Assembly: GCA_000434735.1 (NCBI GenBank)
Contig: FR881282.1
Coordinates: 1 to 24,641, forward strand
Origin: Bacteroides sp. CAG:530
GTDB lineage: Bacteria; Bacteroidota; Bacteroidia; Bacteroidales; Bacteroidaceae
Direction: 5' to 3'
Length of the DNA stretch: 24,641 nt
Below, piece after piece: positions 6,984-14,025 of this stretch; the stretch's first letter is position 1, and each line of letters begins with the position of its first letter. Made by a program: the position numbers and the translations under genes. Below the pieces are notes generated by a model, which saw nothing but the letters and a program-made list of their open reading frames with translations, ran no database searches and was not told where the DNA came from.

Positions 6984-9161
6984 ATGAAACTATATATTAA
7001 ACTGCTATTTATATTATGTGTATGTTCGGTCTTTGTTGGTTGCTCAAAAGACGATGAACAGACAGAACGAAGCGGTTTTGTCATTTCGCTAGACGAAGCA
7101 ACTGTTGATGTTGCTTCACGTGCCACTCCGAAAGAATTGGGCAAGCCTCTTGATGTTAATTTTAGCATCAAGGTTGTTAATACTGCTACAGGTAGTTCGG
7201 TATACGACGGCGCATTTACTAAGTTGATACCAGTGAATGCCGGAAGTTACGAACTAACGGCATCGTATGGCGAAGATGTCGAACTTGAGTTTGATACACC
7301 TTATTATATAGGTAAGGTTACAGCCGAGCACCAGAAGAACGTTAACACTCCAGTTTCTATCCCTTGCAGGGTGGGCAATGCTCTGCTGTCTGTAGTGTTC
7401 GAAAATGCAAGTGCGTTTAATCAATTGTATAAAAAATACGGTCTGCGTGTAGATGTAGGCGAAAGTTCTAAAACCATTGGTGGTGATGAAACTGCCAAGA
7501 GTCTCTATTTCAAGGCCGGAAGCGACGTGAAAATTTATTTCGATGCTACCAAGAAAGATAATAGTCCATATAGTGTAGACCTTACTGCAGGCCTGGCTTC
7601 AGTGTTACCTTTCAAAGCTGCCGATCATGCCGTTGTAAAACTGACGACTTCGGCTTTCGGACTGAAGATTGAAAAGATAGAGGTAGAGAAAGTAACCGTA
7701 AGCGAAACTATCCCTGTGGAATGGCTTCCTAAGCCGAAGGTTTCGGGATTCGAAGACATTACTTACGTGGAAACCGACGACGCTCCACAGAATGCAGTGA
7801 TAGATTATACCGCATCGCTCCCTATTCAGGATATGGAGCTGACATTGAATATGCAGGATGAGCAGTATAGTGTATATAATAAGACTTATACGCTCTCTAC
7901 ACTGACAAGCAACGACCGTGCAAATCTTGGTAAGTTGGGCATAGAGTTGCCGGAAGTTGGAGTAGCTAAAACCGGAACAATCAATTTGCAGAATCTTATC
8001 GGAACCATGCAGACCAACGCCGGTGCTACGGTGGATAACACTTTCAGTCTGCGTGTGAAAGCGAATAACCGCTGGAGCGATGAAACCGCCGCTGCAAAGA
8101 CTTATAAAGTAGAGGTGGTGAAGCCGGAGTTTTCGGTGAAGGTAGACGAACGTAACTGTTGGTCGCGTGAGTTTACGGTAGATGAGGTAAGCATAACCTC
8201 TGGTAATGCAGAACGATTGAAAGAAAATTTGGTTTACCAATACTACAACGGTAGTGAATGGGTAGACTGTGCCGATCGCAACAATACGAAAGGTCGCTTG
8301 CAACAGTTTGCGTCAAGAGCCGAAGATATCAGTACTAAGCAATATAAGGTGCGTGCTTTATATCGTGGTGCTATCTCTTCGAACGAAGTGACTGCAACAC
8401 TCGAAACTCCTGCACAATTGCCAAACTCGGATATGGAGGAGTGGCAAAGTGTTAAACTTGGTAGGACTTCTATTTTTGGTGGTAGAGCTGATTTTTATGA
8501 TTTTTTGCCATATAAAAGTGGTGAATCTGATATTTGGTGGGCTACTAAAAATGAACGTTCTAGAGATTATTCAGTGTCTCGAATTAAAATAACATCAGCT
8601 CCATGTGTCAGTTATACAGATGACCCATCTATAGTTCATGGCGGTAATAAGTCTGCTTTTATTTACACGTCTGGACATGGCGGAACATATGCGTCAACAA
8701 TTGATATTATTTATCCAGAAGGAGCTTTTGCTGGTTCTCTTTTTATTGGAAAGTATAAATGGAGTGATAATACAGAGCAATTGAATCCTGGACATGCTTT
8801 TTCAAAGCGTCCAACTTCTCTTGTCTTTTGGTATAAGTATATTCCTAAGAATACAGATTCTTTTAAAGTTTATGCAGAACTTAAGAATGGGAATGATATT
8901 ATAGCTTCTGGAACATATATTCCAGCTGCAATTTCATCTGAAACAGAATGGGTTAAAATAGAGTTGCCTTTAGTTTATGTGGATACTCCTAATGTAGCGA
9001 CTGATATTTTTGTGCAATTCCTTTCTACTGAAAAGACTTCATTTGTGGCAAGTGATTTTGATAAGAAGAAAAAGGTTTCGTTCCCCAATATGCCAAATTG
9101 GGAAGTTCATATGGGAAGTAGGCTTTATATAGACGATATCTCTTTAGTTTACGACAAATAA
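6984..9161 (+). CDS. Large DUF4493 - Ig-like - PCMD-like surface lipoprotein
   Basis: This is a 725-aa lipoprotein. The lipobox is F17-V18-G19-C20, followed by SKDDE, an acidic surface-export type signal. The DUF4493 domain (about 28-246) contains A44-S45-R46-A47, T-P-Y-Y-I-G-K and the closing I-P-V-E-W-L. A second beta domain (about 250-385) resembles the C-terminal domain of the gene at 1180, and another Ig-like segment follows (about 390-475). The PCMD-like domain begins at P480-N-S-D-M484-E-E-W487 and runs to the end (L-Y-I-D-D-I-S-L-V-Y). It lacks the KYGDYFTGG motif seen in the two other PCMD proteins and carries an extra basic stretch (DKKKK). Base composition drops sharply at about 8455, just inside the PCMD domain, which suggests that the domain was acquired separately. 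Ten bases separate it from the next gene. Confidence 0.87.
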   Translation: MKLYIKLLFILCVCSVFVGCSKDDEQTERSGFVISLDEATVDVASRATPKELGKPLDVNFSIKVVNTATGSSVYDGAFTKLIPVNAGSYELTASYGEDVELEFDTPYYIGKVTAEHQKNVNTPVSIPCRVGNALLSVVFENASAFNQLYKKYGLRVDVGESSKTIGGDETAKSLYFKAGSDVKIYFDATKKDNSPYSVDLTAGLASVLPFKAADHAVVKLTTSAFGLKIEKIEVEKVTVSETIPVEWLPKPKVSGFEDITYVETDDAPQNAVIDYTASLPIQDMELTLNMQDEQYSVYNKTYTLSTLTSNDRANLGKLGIELPEVGVAKTGTINLQNLIGTMQTNAGATVDNTFSLRVKANNRWSDETAAAKTYKVEVVKPEFSVKVDERNCWSREFTVDEVSITSGNAERLKENLVYQYYNGSEWVDCADRNNTKGRLQQFASRAEDISTKQYKVRALYRGAISSNEVTATLETPAQLPNSDMEEWQSVKLGRTSIFGGRADFYDFLPYKSGESDIWWATKNERSRDYSVSRIKITSAPCVSYTDDPSIVHGGNKSAFIYTSGHGGTYASTIDIIYPEGAFAGSLFIGKYKWSDNTEQLNPGHAFSKRPTSLVFWYKYIPKNTDSFKVYAELKNGNDIIASGTYIPAAISSETEWVKIELPLVYVDTPNVATDIFVQFLSTEKTSFVASDFDKKKKVSFPNMPNWEVHMGSRLYIDDISLVYDK

Positions 9162-9171
9162 AAAATGGCTT

Positions 9172-9903
9172 ATGAAACATATTCTATATACAATAGTTTG
9201 TAGCATGGTTATTCTCTTTGCATCGTGTACAAAGAATGATGTTCTTGCATCTACCGATGAGGCGGGATACCTTTCTTTGCAGAACGTAGAGAAAATCAGC
9301 CCTATCGTATCCACTGTAACTTCGCGTGCCGATGCAAATACTCAAGCCGACGACTTGACTGTAGAAATATGGCAAGGCGAAAAACGCTTGTATCAACTGT
9401 CGGAAGCGGAAGTAAACGTGAAAGTAAAGCTCGATGCAGGAGATTACGAACTGAAAGTTTACAGCAGCAACTACGGAAACGAATCGGATTGGACTAATGA
9501 CGATAAGGGAGCGCCGGTTTATTACAAAGAACAGTCGTTCAGTATTAAGGCTGGAGAGACTTGCTTCTTGACGGTAAAAGTTCCAATGTTGGTCTATGCG
9601 GTGCAGCTCACTTTACCCGAATCATTCGGCGAGTGGTTCCCGACTTACACCTTTACTGTGACTAGTGATACACGTGCGGTAACACTCAAAGCAGGCGAGA
9701 CCGCCTACTTCTCTTATAATAGCGGTACTACCTTTGCTTATAAACTCATCATGCAGAACACTGACGGCGAAGAACAGAGCAAAGAAGGTACTTACGGCAC
9801 AGACCCAGTTGTTCAACAAGGACACCTCTATGATGTTAACTACAGCCTTGCCAACCAGACACTCTCTGCGTTTGGCGATTTAGTTTTACGGATTGCCCGT
9901 TAA
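9172..9903 (+). CDS. DUF4493-domain lipoprotein, last gene of the operon
   Basis: This is a 243-aa lipoprotein with lipobox F16-A17-S18-C19 followed by TKND. One divergent DUF4493 domain covers most of the chain. It shows a first strand G-Y-L-S-L, then T50-S51-R52-A53, L-D-A-G-D-Y-E-L-K-V, and P-V-Y-Y-K-E in the place of the usual P-Y-Y-x-G. There is no C-terminal accessory domain. It has the same plan as the first gene of the cluster, so the operon begins and ends with a single-domain DUF4493 protein. Such short forms could be repeating or capping subunits beside the larger multidomain ones (inference). A hairpin terminator follows the stop. Confidence 0.82.
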   Translation: MKHILYTIVCSMVILFASCTKNDVLASTDEAGYLSLQNVEKISPIVSTVTSRADANTQADDLTVEIWQGEKRLYQLSEAEVNVKVKLDAGDYELKVYSSNYGNESDWTNDDKGAPVYYKEQSFSIKAGETCFLTVKVPMLVYAVQLTLPESFGEWFPTYTFTVTSDTRAVTLKAGETAYFSYNSGTTFAYKLIMQNTDGEEQSKEGTYGTDPVVQQGHLYDVNYSLANQTLSAFGDLVLRIAR

Positions 9904-9912
9904 TACATAAAA

Positions 9913-9949
9913 TCTACTCCGGCAGCATAAAAACGTATGCTGGAGTAGA
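9913..9949 (+). terminator. Stem-loop terminator of the surface-protein operon
   Basis: TCTACTCC and AGCATA on the left (9913-9929, with a three-base bulge) pair with TATGCTGGAGTAGA (9936-9949) around a short A-rich loop. The following sequence is AT-rich but lacks a clean T run. It sits ten bases after the last stop codon and before the tRNA promoter, so termination is the natural reading. Confidence 0.6.
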
Positions 9950-9985
9950 ATTATAAAACATTTCTCAATTTTTCTTTCGAAAGAA

Positions 9986-10016
9986 TTTGGCGGTTGGAAA
10001 TAAATCGCTATCTTTG
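9986..10016 (+). promoter_or_regulatory. Consensus Bacteroides promoter of tRNA-Phe
   Basis: TTTG (9986-9989), 19 bases, then TATCTTTG (10009-10016) match the Bacteroidetes primary-sigma consensus TTTG-N19-21-TAnnTTTG at every fixed position. The start site would be near 10022-10024, about 43 nt ahead of the tRNA. The leader contains a 6-bp hairpin, ATTGAG/CTCAAT (10024-10040). Confidence 0.85.
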
Positions 10017-10065
10017 CAGCGCAATTGAGGGTAACTCAATATGTAACGCAACGCAAATTAAAAAA

Positions 10066-10138
10066 GGTGCCATAGCTCAGTTGGTAGAGCAAAGGACTGA
10101 AAATCCTTGTGTCCCCGGTTCGATTCCTGGTGGCACCA
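10066..10138 (+). tRNA. tRNA-Phe (GAA)
   Basis: This is a 73-nt cloverleaf with a perfect 7-bp acceptor stem (10066-10072 with 10131-10137) and D-stem GCTC/GAGC. The anticodon stem is AAGGA/TCCTT with loop CTGAAAA, giving anticodon GAA at 10099-10101. The T-loop is TTCGATT and the discriminator base is A10138. The full CCA end is not encoded (ACAT follows), so CCA would be added after transcription. The T-stem (10114-10118 with 10126-10130) has one C-U mismatch in its middle pair. Confidence 0.97.
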
Positions 10139-10141
10139 CAT

Positions 10142-10179
10142 AAAAGAGAGAATGACGTATTGTTGTTCTCTCTTTTTTT
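10142..10179 (+). terminator. Rho-independent terminator after tRNA-Phe
   Basis: AAAAGAGAGAA (10142-10152) pairs perfectly over 11 bp with TTCTCTCTTTT (10166-10176) around a 13-base loop. The run of seven T ends at 10179. It lies three bases past the tRNA and ends a single-gene transcript. Confidence 0.88.
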
Positions 10180-10445
10180 GTGCGTATAATGCACATGTTT
10201 ACATAAAACTTATCTTACCTTGGCGTTCCGTATATGCCAAGTAAATCAAACTTGTTTGTTAAATATTATTTAGCAAAATATTGTCGTGTATTTAATATTC
10301 TAATTTATTTATTCGGTCGTAGTTAATTATAAATTACATCTAATTAACGTTATTCTCTATAGTCGTTCTATAGCTAATGTTTCGTATTCTTTCGTATAAA
10401 AGACTTAATATGTCTTGTTTGGGTTGGAAAAGTTGTATTTATGAA

Positions 10446-10501
10446 GTATATATTCAATTTTGTGGATTTGAGATGGAAGATTGAAAAAAATCCATATATA
10501 C
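10446..10501. repeat. Imperfect inverted repeat (stem-loop) upstream of the transporter promoter
   Basis: The outer arms GTATATA (10446-10452) and TATATAC (10495-10501) and the inner arms TGGATTT (10463-10469) and AAATCCA (10488-10494) are all perfectly complementary. A ten-base bulge separates them on the left side only, and the inner loop is about 18 bases. It lies just before the candidate promoter, so it would act as DNA (an operator or extruded structure) rather than as leader RNA, unless transcription starts further upstream. Confidence 0.5.
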
Positions 10502-10512
10502 GTTAAAAAACA

Positions 10513-10561
10513 TTTGCTTTTTTATGTCATTTTACTCATATTTGCGATTGTAATAGTTTTG
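10513..10561 (+). promoter_or_regulatory. Candidate promoter(s) of the ABC transporter operon
   Basis: Two overlapping candidates are visible. The first is TTTG (10513-10516), 20 bases, then CATATTTG (10537-10544), which misses the -7 consensus only at its first base. The second is a perfect -7 box TAGTTTTG (10554-10561) with a weaker TTTA 19 bases upstream (10531-10534). Either would give a leader of about 100-120 nt before the ATG at 10672. Confidence 0.5.
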
Positions 10562-10671
10562 TAATGAAGTTGTAAAGACTTGGAAACTATTGAATAGCGT
10601 AGAAATAGCGTGAACAAATACAAATATTATTAACATCAAATTCCGCCAACGGGTTAGATAAATTTAGAATT

Positions 10672-11619
10672 ATGACAGAACCGATTGTTCGAATTGAGCA
10701 TTTATCCCACCGGTATAGCGTGCAATGGGCCATTCGCGATATCAATATCGAGATTAACAAGAATGGCGTATACGGCCTTTTGGGGTCGAACGGAGCCGGT
10801 AAGTCTACCACGATGAATATCATGTGTGGTGTTTTGAACCAAACAGAAGGAGAGGTTTATTTGAACGGTATCAACTTGAGAAAGAATCCAGTAGAAGCCA
10901 AAAAGAATATTGGTTTCTTGCCTCAAACTCCTCCTTTGTATCCTGAAGCAACAGTCGACGAGTACCTTACTTATTGTGCGCAACTCCGTCATGTAGAAAA
11001 ATCGCGTATTCGTGATATGGTGGAAGTTGCCAAGCATAAATGTGGAATAGCGCATTTTAGCAAACGACTGATCAGTGCATTGTCTGGCGGTTATCAGCAA
11101 CGTGTGGGTATAGCTCAAGCAATCGTACACAATCCTCGTTTCGTGGTATTGGACGAACCTACCAATGGACTCGACCCAAATCAGATTCTCGAAATCAGAC
11201 AACTCATTAAAGAAATAGCGGCCGATCGCGCTGTAATGCTTTCTACTCATATCCTTTCGGAAGTACAAGCCGTGTGCGACGAAATCAAGATGATAGAGCA
11301 TGGTAATGTAGTATTCTCTGGTAGTATTCAAGATTTCAACAATTATGTTACCCCGAGTACCTTTATTGCAGTATTGAAGAATCCTCCTTCTATTGAAACC
11401 TTGCGCCAAATTCCGGATATCACCGAAGTAGAGCATATCACTTCTACACGTTTCCGCTTCCATTTTGACGATACTGATATTAATATGGTAGAAAAAATGG
11501 CAGAGCTGAGCGTACAGAACGGATGGCAAGCTGCGGAAATCATTCCCGAGCATGATTCGCTGGATATTGTTTTTGCGCAATTGTCGGGCAAGAAAGCGAA
11601 ACAACAATCTAAACAATAA
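10672..11619 (+). CDS. ABC transporter ATP-binding protein, GldA-like (copy 1)
   Basis: The 315-aa ATPase powers the membrane protein encoded next. It has Walker A G38-S-N-G-A-G-K44-S-T46, Q-loop Q85, signature L137-S-G-G-Y-Q-Q143, Walker B F157-V-V-L-D161-E162, a D-loop at G-L-D168, and H-loop H193, so all nucleotide-binding elements are intact. A C-terminal extension (about 225-315) is typical of ABC-2/GldA-type ATPases. In gliding Bacteroidetes the homologous GldA works with GldF and GldG. Here the partner is a GldF-GldG fusion, and no gliding genes are seen, so the substrate is unknown. The copy at 14026 is identical at 70 of the first 85 residues by hand alignment. Confidence 0.93.
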   Translation: MTEPIVRIEHLSHRYSVQWAIRDINIEINKNGVYGLLGSNGAGKSTTMNIMCGVLNQTEGEVYLNGINLRKNPVEAKKNIGFLPQTPPLYPEATVDEYLTYCAQLRHVEKSRIRDMVEVAKHKCGIAHFSKRLISALSGGYQQRVGIAQAIVHNPRFVVLDEPTNGLDPNQILEIRQLIKEIAADRAVMLSTHILSEVQAVCDEIKMIEHGNVVFSGSIQDFNNYVTPSTFIAVLKNPPSIETLRQIPDITEVEHITSTRFRFHFDDTDINMVEKMAELSVQNGWQAAEIIPEHDSLDIVFAQLSGKKAKQQSKQ

Positions 11620-11628
11620 AAACTAAAC

Positions 11629-11665
11629 CCATCGGATTTTTCCTTTCGTGGGGGATATCTGATGG
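11629..11665 (+). other. Intra-operon stem-loop between ATPase and permease, copy 1
   Basis: CCATCGGATTTTTCC (11629-11643) pairs with GGGGATATCTGATGG (11651-11665) with one mismatch and a few G-U pairs. No T run follows, so it is not a typical terminator. It could stabilise or process the mRNA between the two genes. The second transporter pair has a 28-base gap without such a structure. Confidence 0.5.
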
Positions 11666-11687
11666 ATATTATTCTATAAAAGAAGAT

Positions 11688-13994
11688 ATGAAAACAACAC
11701 TTCGAATAGCCGCCGCAGAATTAAGATACCTTTTCTGTTCGCCGGTGGCATGGCTGATATTAGTCATTTTCTCAGTGCAAGTAGGCCTTAGCTTCACCGA
11801 TGCTTTCATGCAGCAGGTGCAGTACGAGGGTATGGGGTATAGCTTATGGGAAGTTACTAGTTCTATTTTTACTGGATGGAGAGGTATATTCCCATCTTAT
11901 TTGCCTAACCTTTATCTCTACATTCCTTTGCTGACGATGGGGCTTATGAGCCGTGAATATAGTAGCGGATCTATAAAGCTACTTTTCTCATCGCCTATCA
12001 ATGACAAGCAAATCATCCTGGGCAAGTATATTTCAGTGCTGGTATATAATCTGGTATTGATTATGCCGTTGCTTATTATCACTGTTTTTTGTGGTATTAC
12101 CATTGACAATGCCGACGTTCCATTGATTCTTACAGGTGTTTTAGGTATATATTTACTTATTTCTGCCTATGGTGCTATAGGCCTTTTTATGTCGAGTATC
12201 ACTCAGTACCAAGTAGTTGCCGCAGTAGGTACGCTTATCGTACTGGCCGCTCTTAACTATGTTGGCGAAGTTGGTCGCGATTATGATTTTGTACGCGATA
12301 TAACTTATTGGCTTTCTATTTCAGGACGTGCTCACCAATTCATTGCCGGCATGATATGTAGCGAAGACTTGCTTTACTTCTTCATTGTAATAGCTTTGTT
12401 TATATGTCTTTCCATTGAAAGACTGCATGTTCGCCATAAAAAGAATACACCGGCTAAGACTTGGGGTATGTATGCAGGAACTGTCGTTGCTGCTTTGTTC
12501 CTTGGATATGTTACTTCATTGCCAGCTTGTAAATTCTATTATGATTCTACTGCTACTAAAAAGAATACGTTGACTAAGGTTAGTCAAGACATTATGAGCA
12601 AATTAGATGGCGACTTGAAAATTACCACATACGTTAACCTGCTCGATAGAGATGCGTATGCCGGATTACCACGTATGCGTAACGAAGACCGAGACAGATT
12701 TGAACGTTACCTTCGTTTCAAGCCGGAAATCAAGATGGAGTATGTGTATTATTGGGATCAGTCTACCAATCCGTCAAGCAGTGAAAGTTTCTTCCCCAAA
12801 GGATTAACGCTGCAAGAAAAGGCGGAACGTATGGCAAAGACCATGAATCTCAACTATAACATGTTCCTTACCCCCGATAAGATGAATGAAATCATGGACT
12901 TGACTCCAGAAGGTCATCGATTTGTACGATTGATAGAAAGAGGCAATGGACAGAAAGCATATCTTCGATTGTACGACGATAACATGAAGTTCCCTGAAGA
13001 AACTGAAATATCGGCAGCGTTGAAGCGCTTTATCGTAAAATCGCCTAAGGTGGCTTTCCTTGTAGGAAACGGAATGCGTGATATCAAGAATACTGGCGAC
13101 CGTGGTTACAGCCGTTTCGCTAATGATATCTATTTCCGTCACTCTTTGGAAAATCAAGGTTTTGATGTAGTAACTTGTTCTTTAGAATCTGATATTCCGG
13201 AAGATATAGATATTGTGGTATTGGCAGACTTGCGTAACCCGCTGTCGGAAACAGAAAATGCACATTTGGAAAATTATATCAATCGTGGTGGCAATCTCTT
13301 CATCTTGGGAGACACACGTCGTCAGGCTGCTATGAATTCTATTGTTGAACAATTCGGCGTTTCGTTTACTCCCGGTACGCTCGTTTCAGACGTAAGAGAG
13401 GATGACTCGGAAAATCCGTCTTTGCTGATTGGACGTTTTACACAAGCGGCGGCAGATAACTTCGCTTTATATAAAAGACCAAAGGAATGGGGTCAAGTAG
13501 TAACTATGCCCGAAACTGCAGGATTGCTGTTTGATGCATCTAAAGGCTTTGAGATGATTCCTGTTCTTACTACTGATAGTACTTACTGGACCGAATTGCA
13601 AACTACCAATTTCGTAGACAGTATTCCTGCTTTTAATCCAGAGAAGGGAGAATTAAGAGGGGCTTATATTACAGCCATGGCTTTGCATCGCCAAATTAAC
13701 GGTAAAGATCAGCGTGTCGTAATCACTGGTGATGCCGACTGTGTAAGTAATGGCGAGTTTGGACGCAGTCATGGTGGGTATTATTCTACTAACTTTACTA
13801 TTATATCAGGTACATTCAGTTGGCTCTCATACGATGAATATCCTTTGAATACAGAACGTCCAAGTGGCAAGGATTCAAGTTTGAGTATTTCTAAGAGTAC
13901 TTTCAAATGGGCCAAGTATGGTTTCTATGTAGTTTACCCATTGCTGTTAGTCGTTATTGGAATGACAATCAGCATTCGTAGAAAGAGAAATTAA
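11688..13994 (+). CDS. ABC-2 permease fused to GldG-like domain (copy 1)
   Basis: The product is 768 aa and fuses what in flavobacteria are GldF (permease) and GldG. Residues about 1-245 form an ABC-2 type membrane domain of about six helices, including WLILVIFSVQVGL (from residue 22), the conserved E-Y-S-S-G-S-I-K-L-L-F-S-S-P-I segment, and V-V-A-A-V-G-T-L. A further helix (about 258-278) leads to a large periplasmic domain of the ABC_transp_aux/GldG type (about 285-735), with N-T-L-T-K-V-S-Q near its start. A final helix (about 747-763) precedes a basic tail. At the segment where copy 2 reads V-A-F-L-T-G-H-G-E-R, this copy has V-A-F-L-V-G460-N-G-M463-R. It lies 68 bases after the ATPase gene. 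Confidence 0.9.
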   Translation: MKTTLRIAAAELRYLFCSPVAWLILVIFSVQVGLSFTDAFMQQVQYEGMGYSLWEVTSSIFTGWRGIFPSYLPNLYLYIPLLTMGLMSREYSSGSIKLLFSSPINDKQIILGKYISVLVYNLVLIMPLLIITVFCGITIDNADVPLILTGVLGIYLLISAYGAIGLFMSSITQYQVVAAVGTLIVLAALNYVGEVGRDYDFVRDITYWLSISGRAHQFIAGMICSEDLLYFFIVIALFICLSIERLHVRHKKNTPAKTWGMYAGTVVAALFLGYVTSLPACKFYYDSTATKKNTLTKVSQDIMSKLDGDLKITTYVNLLDRDAYAGLPRMRNEDRDRFERYLRFKPEIKMEYVYYWDQSTNPSSSESFFPKGLTLQEKAERMAKTMNLNYNMFLTPDKMNEIMDLTPEGHRFVRLIERGNGQKAYLRLYDDNMKFPEETEISAALKRFIVKSPKVAFLVGNGMRDIKNTGDRGYSRFANDIYFRHSLENQGFDVVTCSLESDIPEDIDIVVLADLRNPLSETENAHLENYINRGGNLFILGDTRRQAAMNSIVEQFGVSFTPGTLVSDVREDDSENPSLLIGRFTQAAADNFALYKRPKEWGQVVTMPETAGLLFDASKGFEMIPVLTTDSTYWTELQTTNFVDSIPAFNPEKGELRGAYITAMALHRQINGKDQRVVITGDADCVSNGEFGRSHGGYYSTNFTIISGTFSWLSYDEYPLNTERPSGKDSSLSISKSTFKWAKYGFYVVYPLLLVVIGMTISIRRKRN

Positions 13995-14025
13995 GTTTGA
14001 ACATATTAATAATGTATATCCAGAT

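Larger units (their letters stand above)
10180..10671. other. AT-rich intergenic region upstream of the ABC transporter operon
   Basis: About 490 bases without a supportable gene. It contains an 8-bp inverted repeat, GTTAATTA/TAATTAAC (10322-10329 and 10341-10348). Two CTATAG palindromes are spaced 11 bp apart (10357-10362, 10368-10373). A longer imperfect inverted repeat lies at 10446-10501, and candidate promoters at 10513-10561. The leader before the first ATG would be 100 nt or more. A small RNA or regulatory leader is possible but not shown. Confidence 0.5.

Noticed and set aside
10446..10501. Invertible promoter element flanked by inverted repeats
   Set aside because: The arms are short and unevenly spaced, the candidate promoters lie outside them, and no invertase gene is nearby.
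10066..10671. Genomic island inserted at tRNA-Phe
   Set aside because: No integrase, no second copy of the tRNA 3' end and no mobile gene is seen in the window.
10702..11616. A 304-aa open frame on the minus strand
   Set aside because: It lies entirely opposite the ATPase gene, has no family resemblance, and its existence follows from the codon use of the + strand gene.
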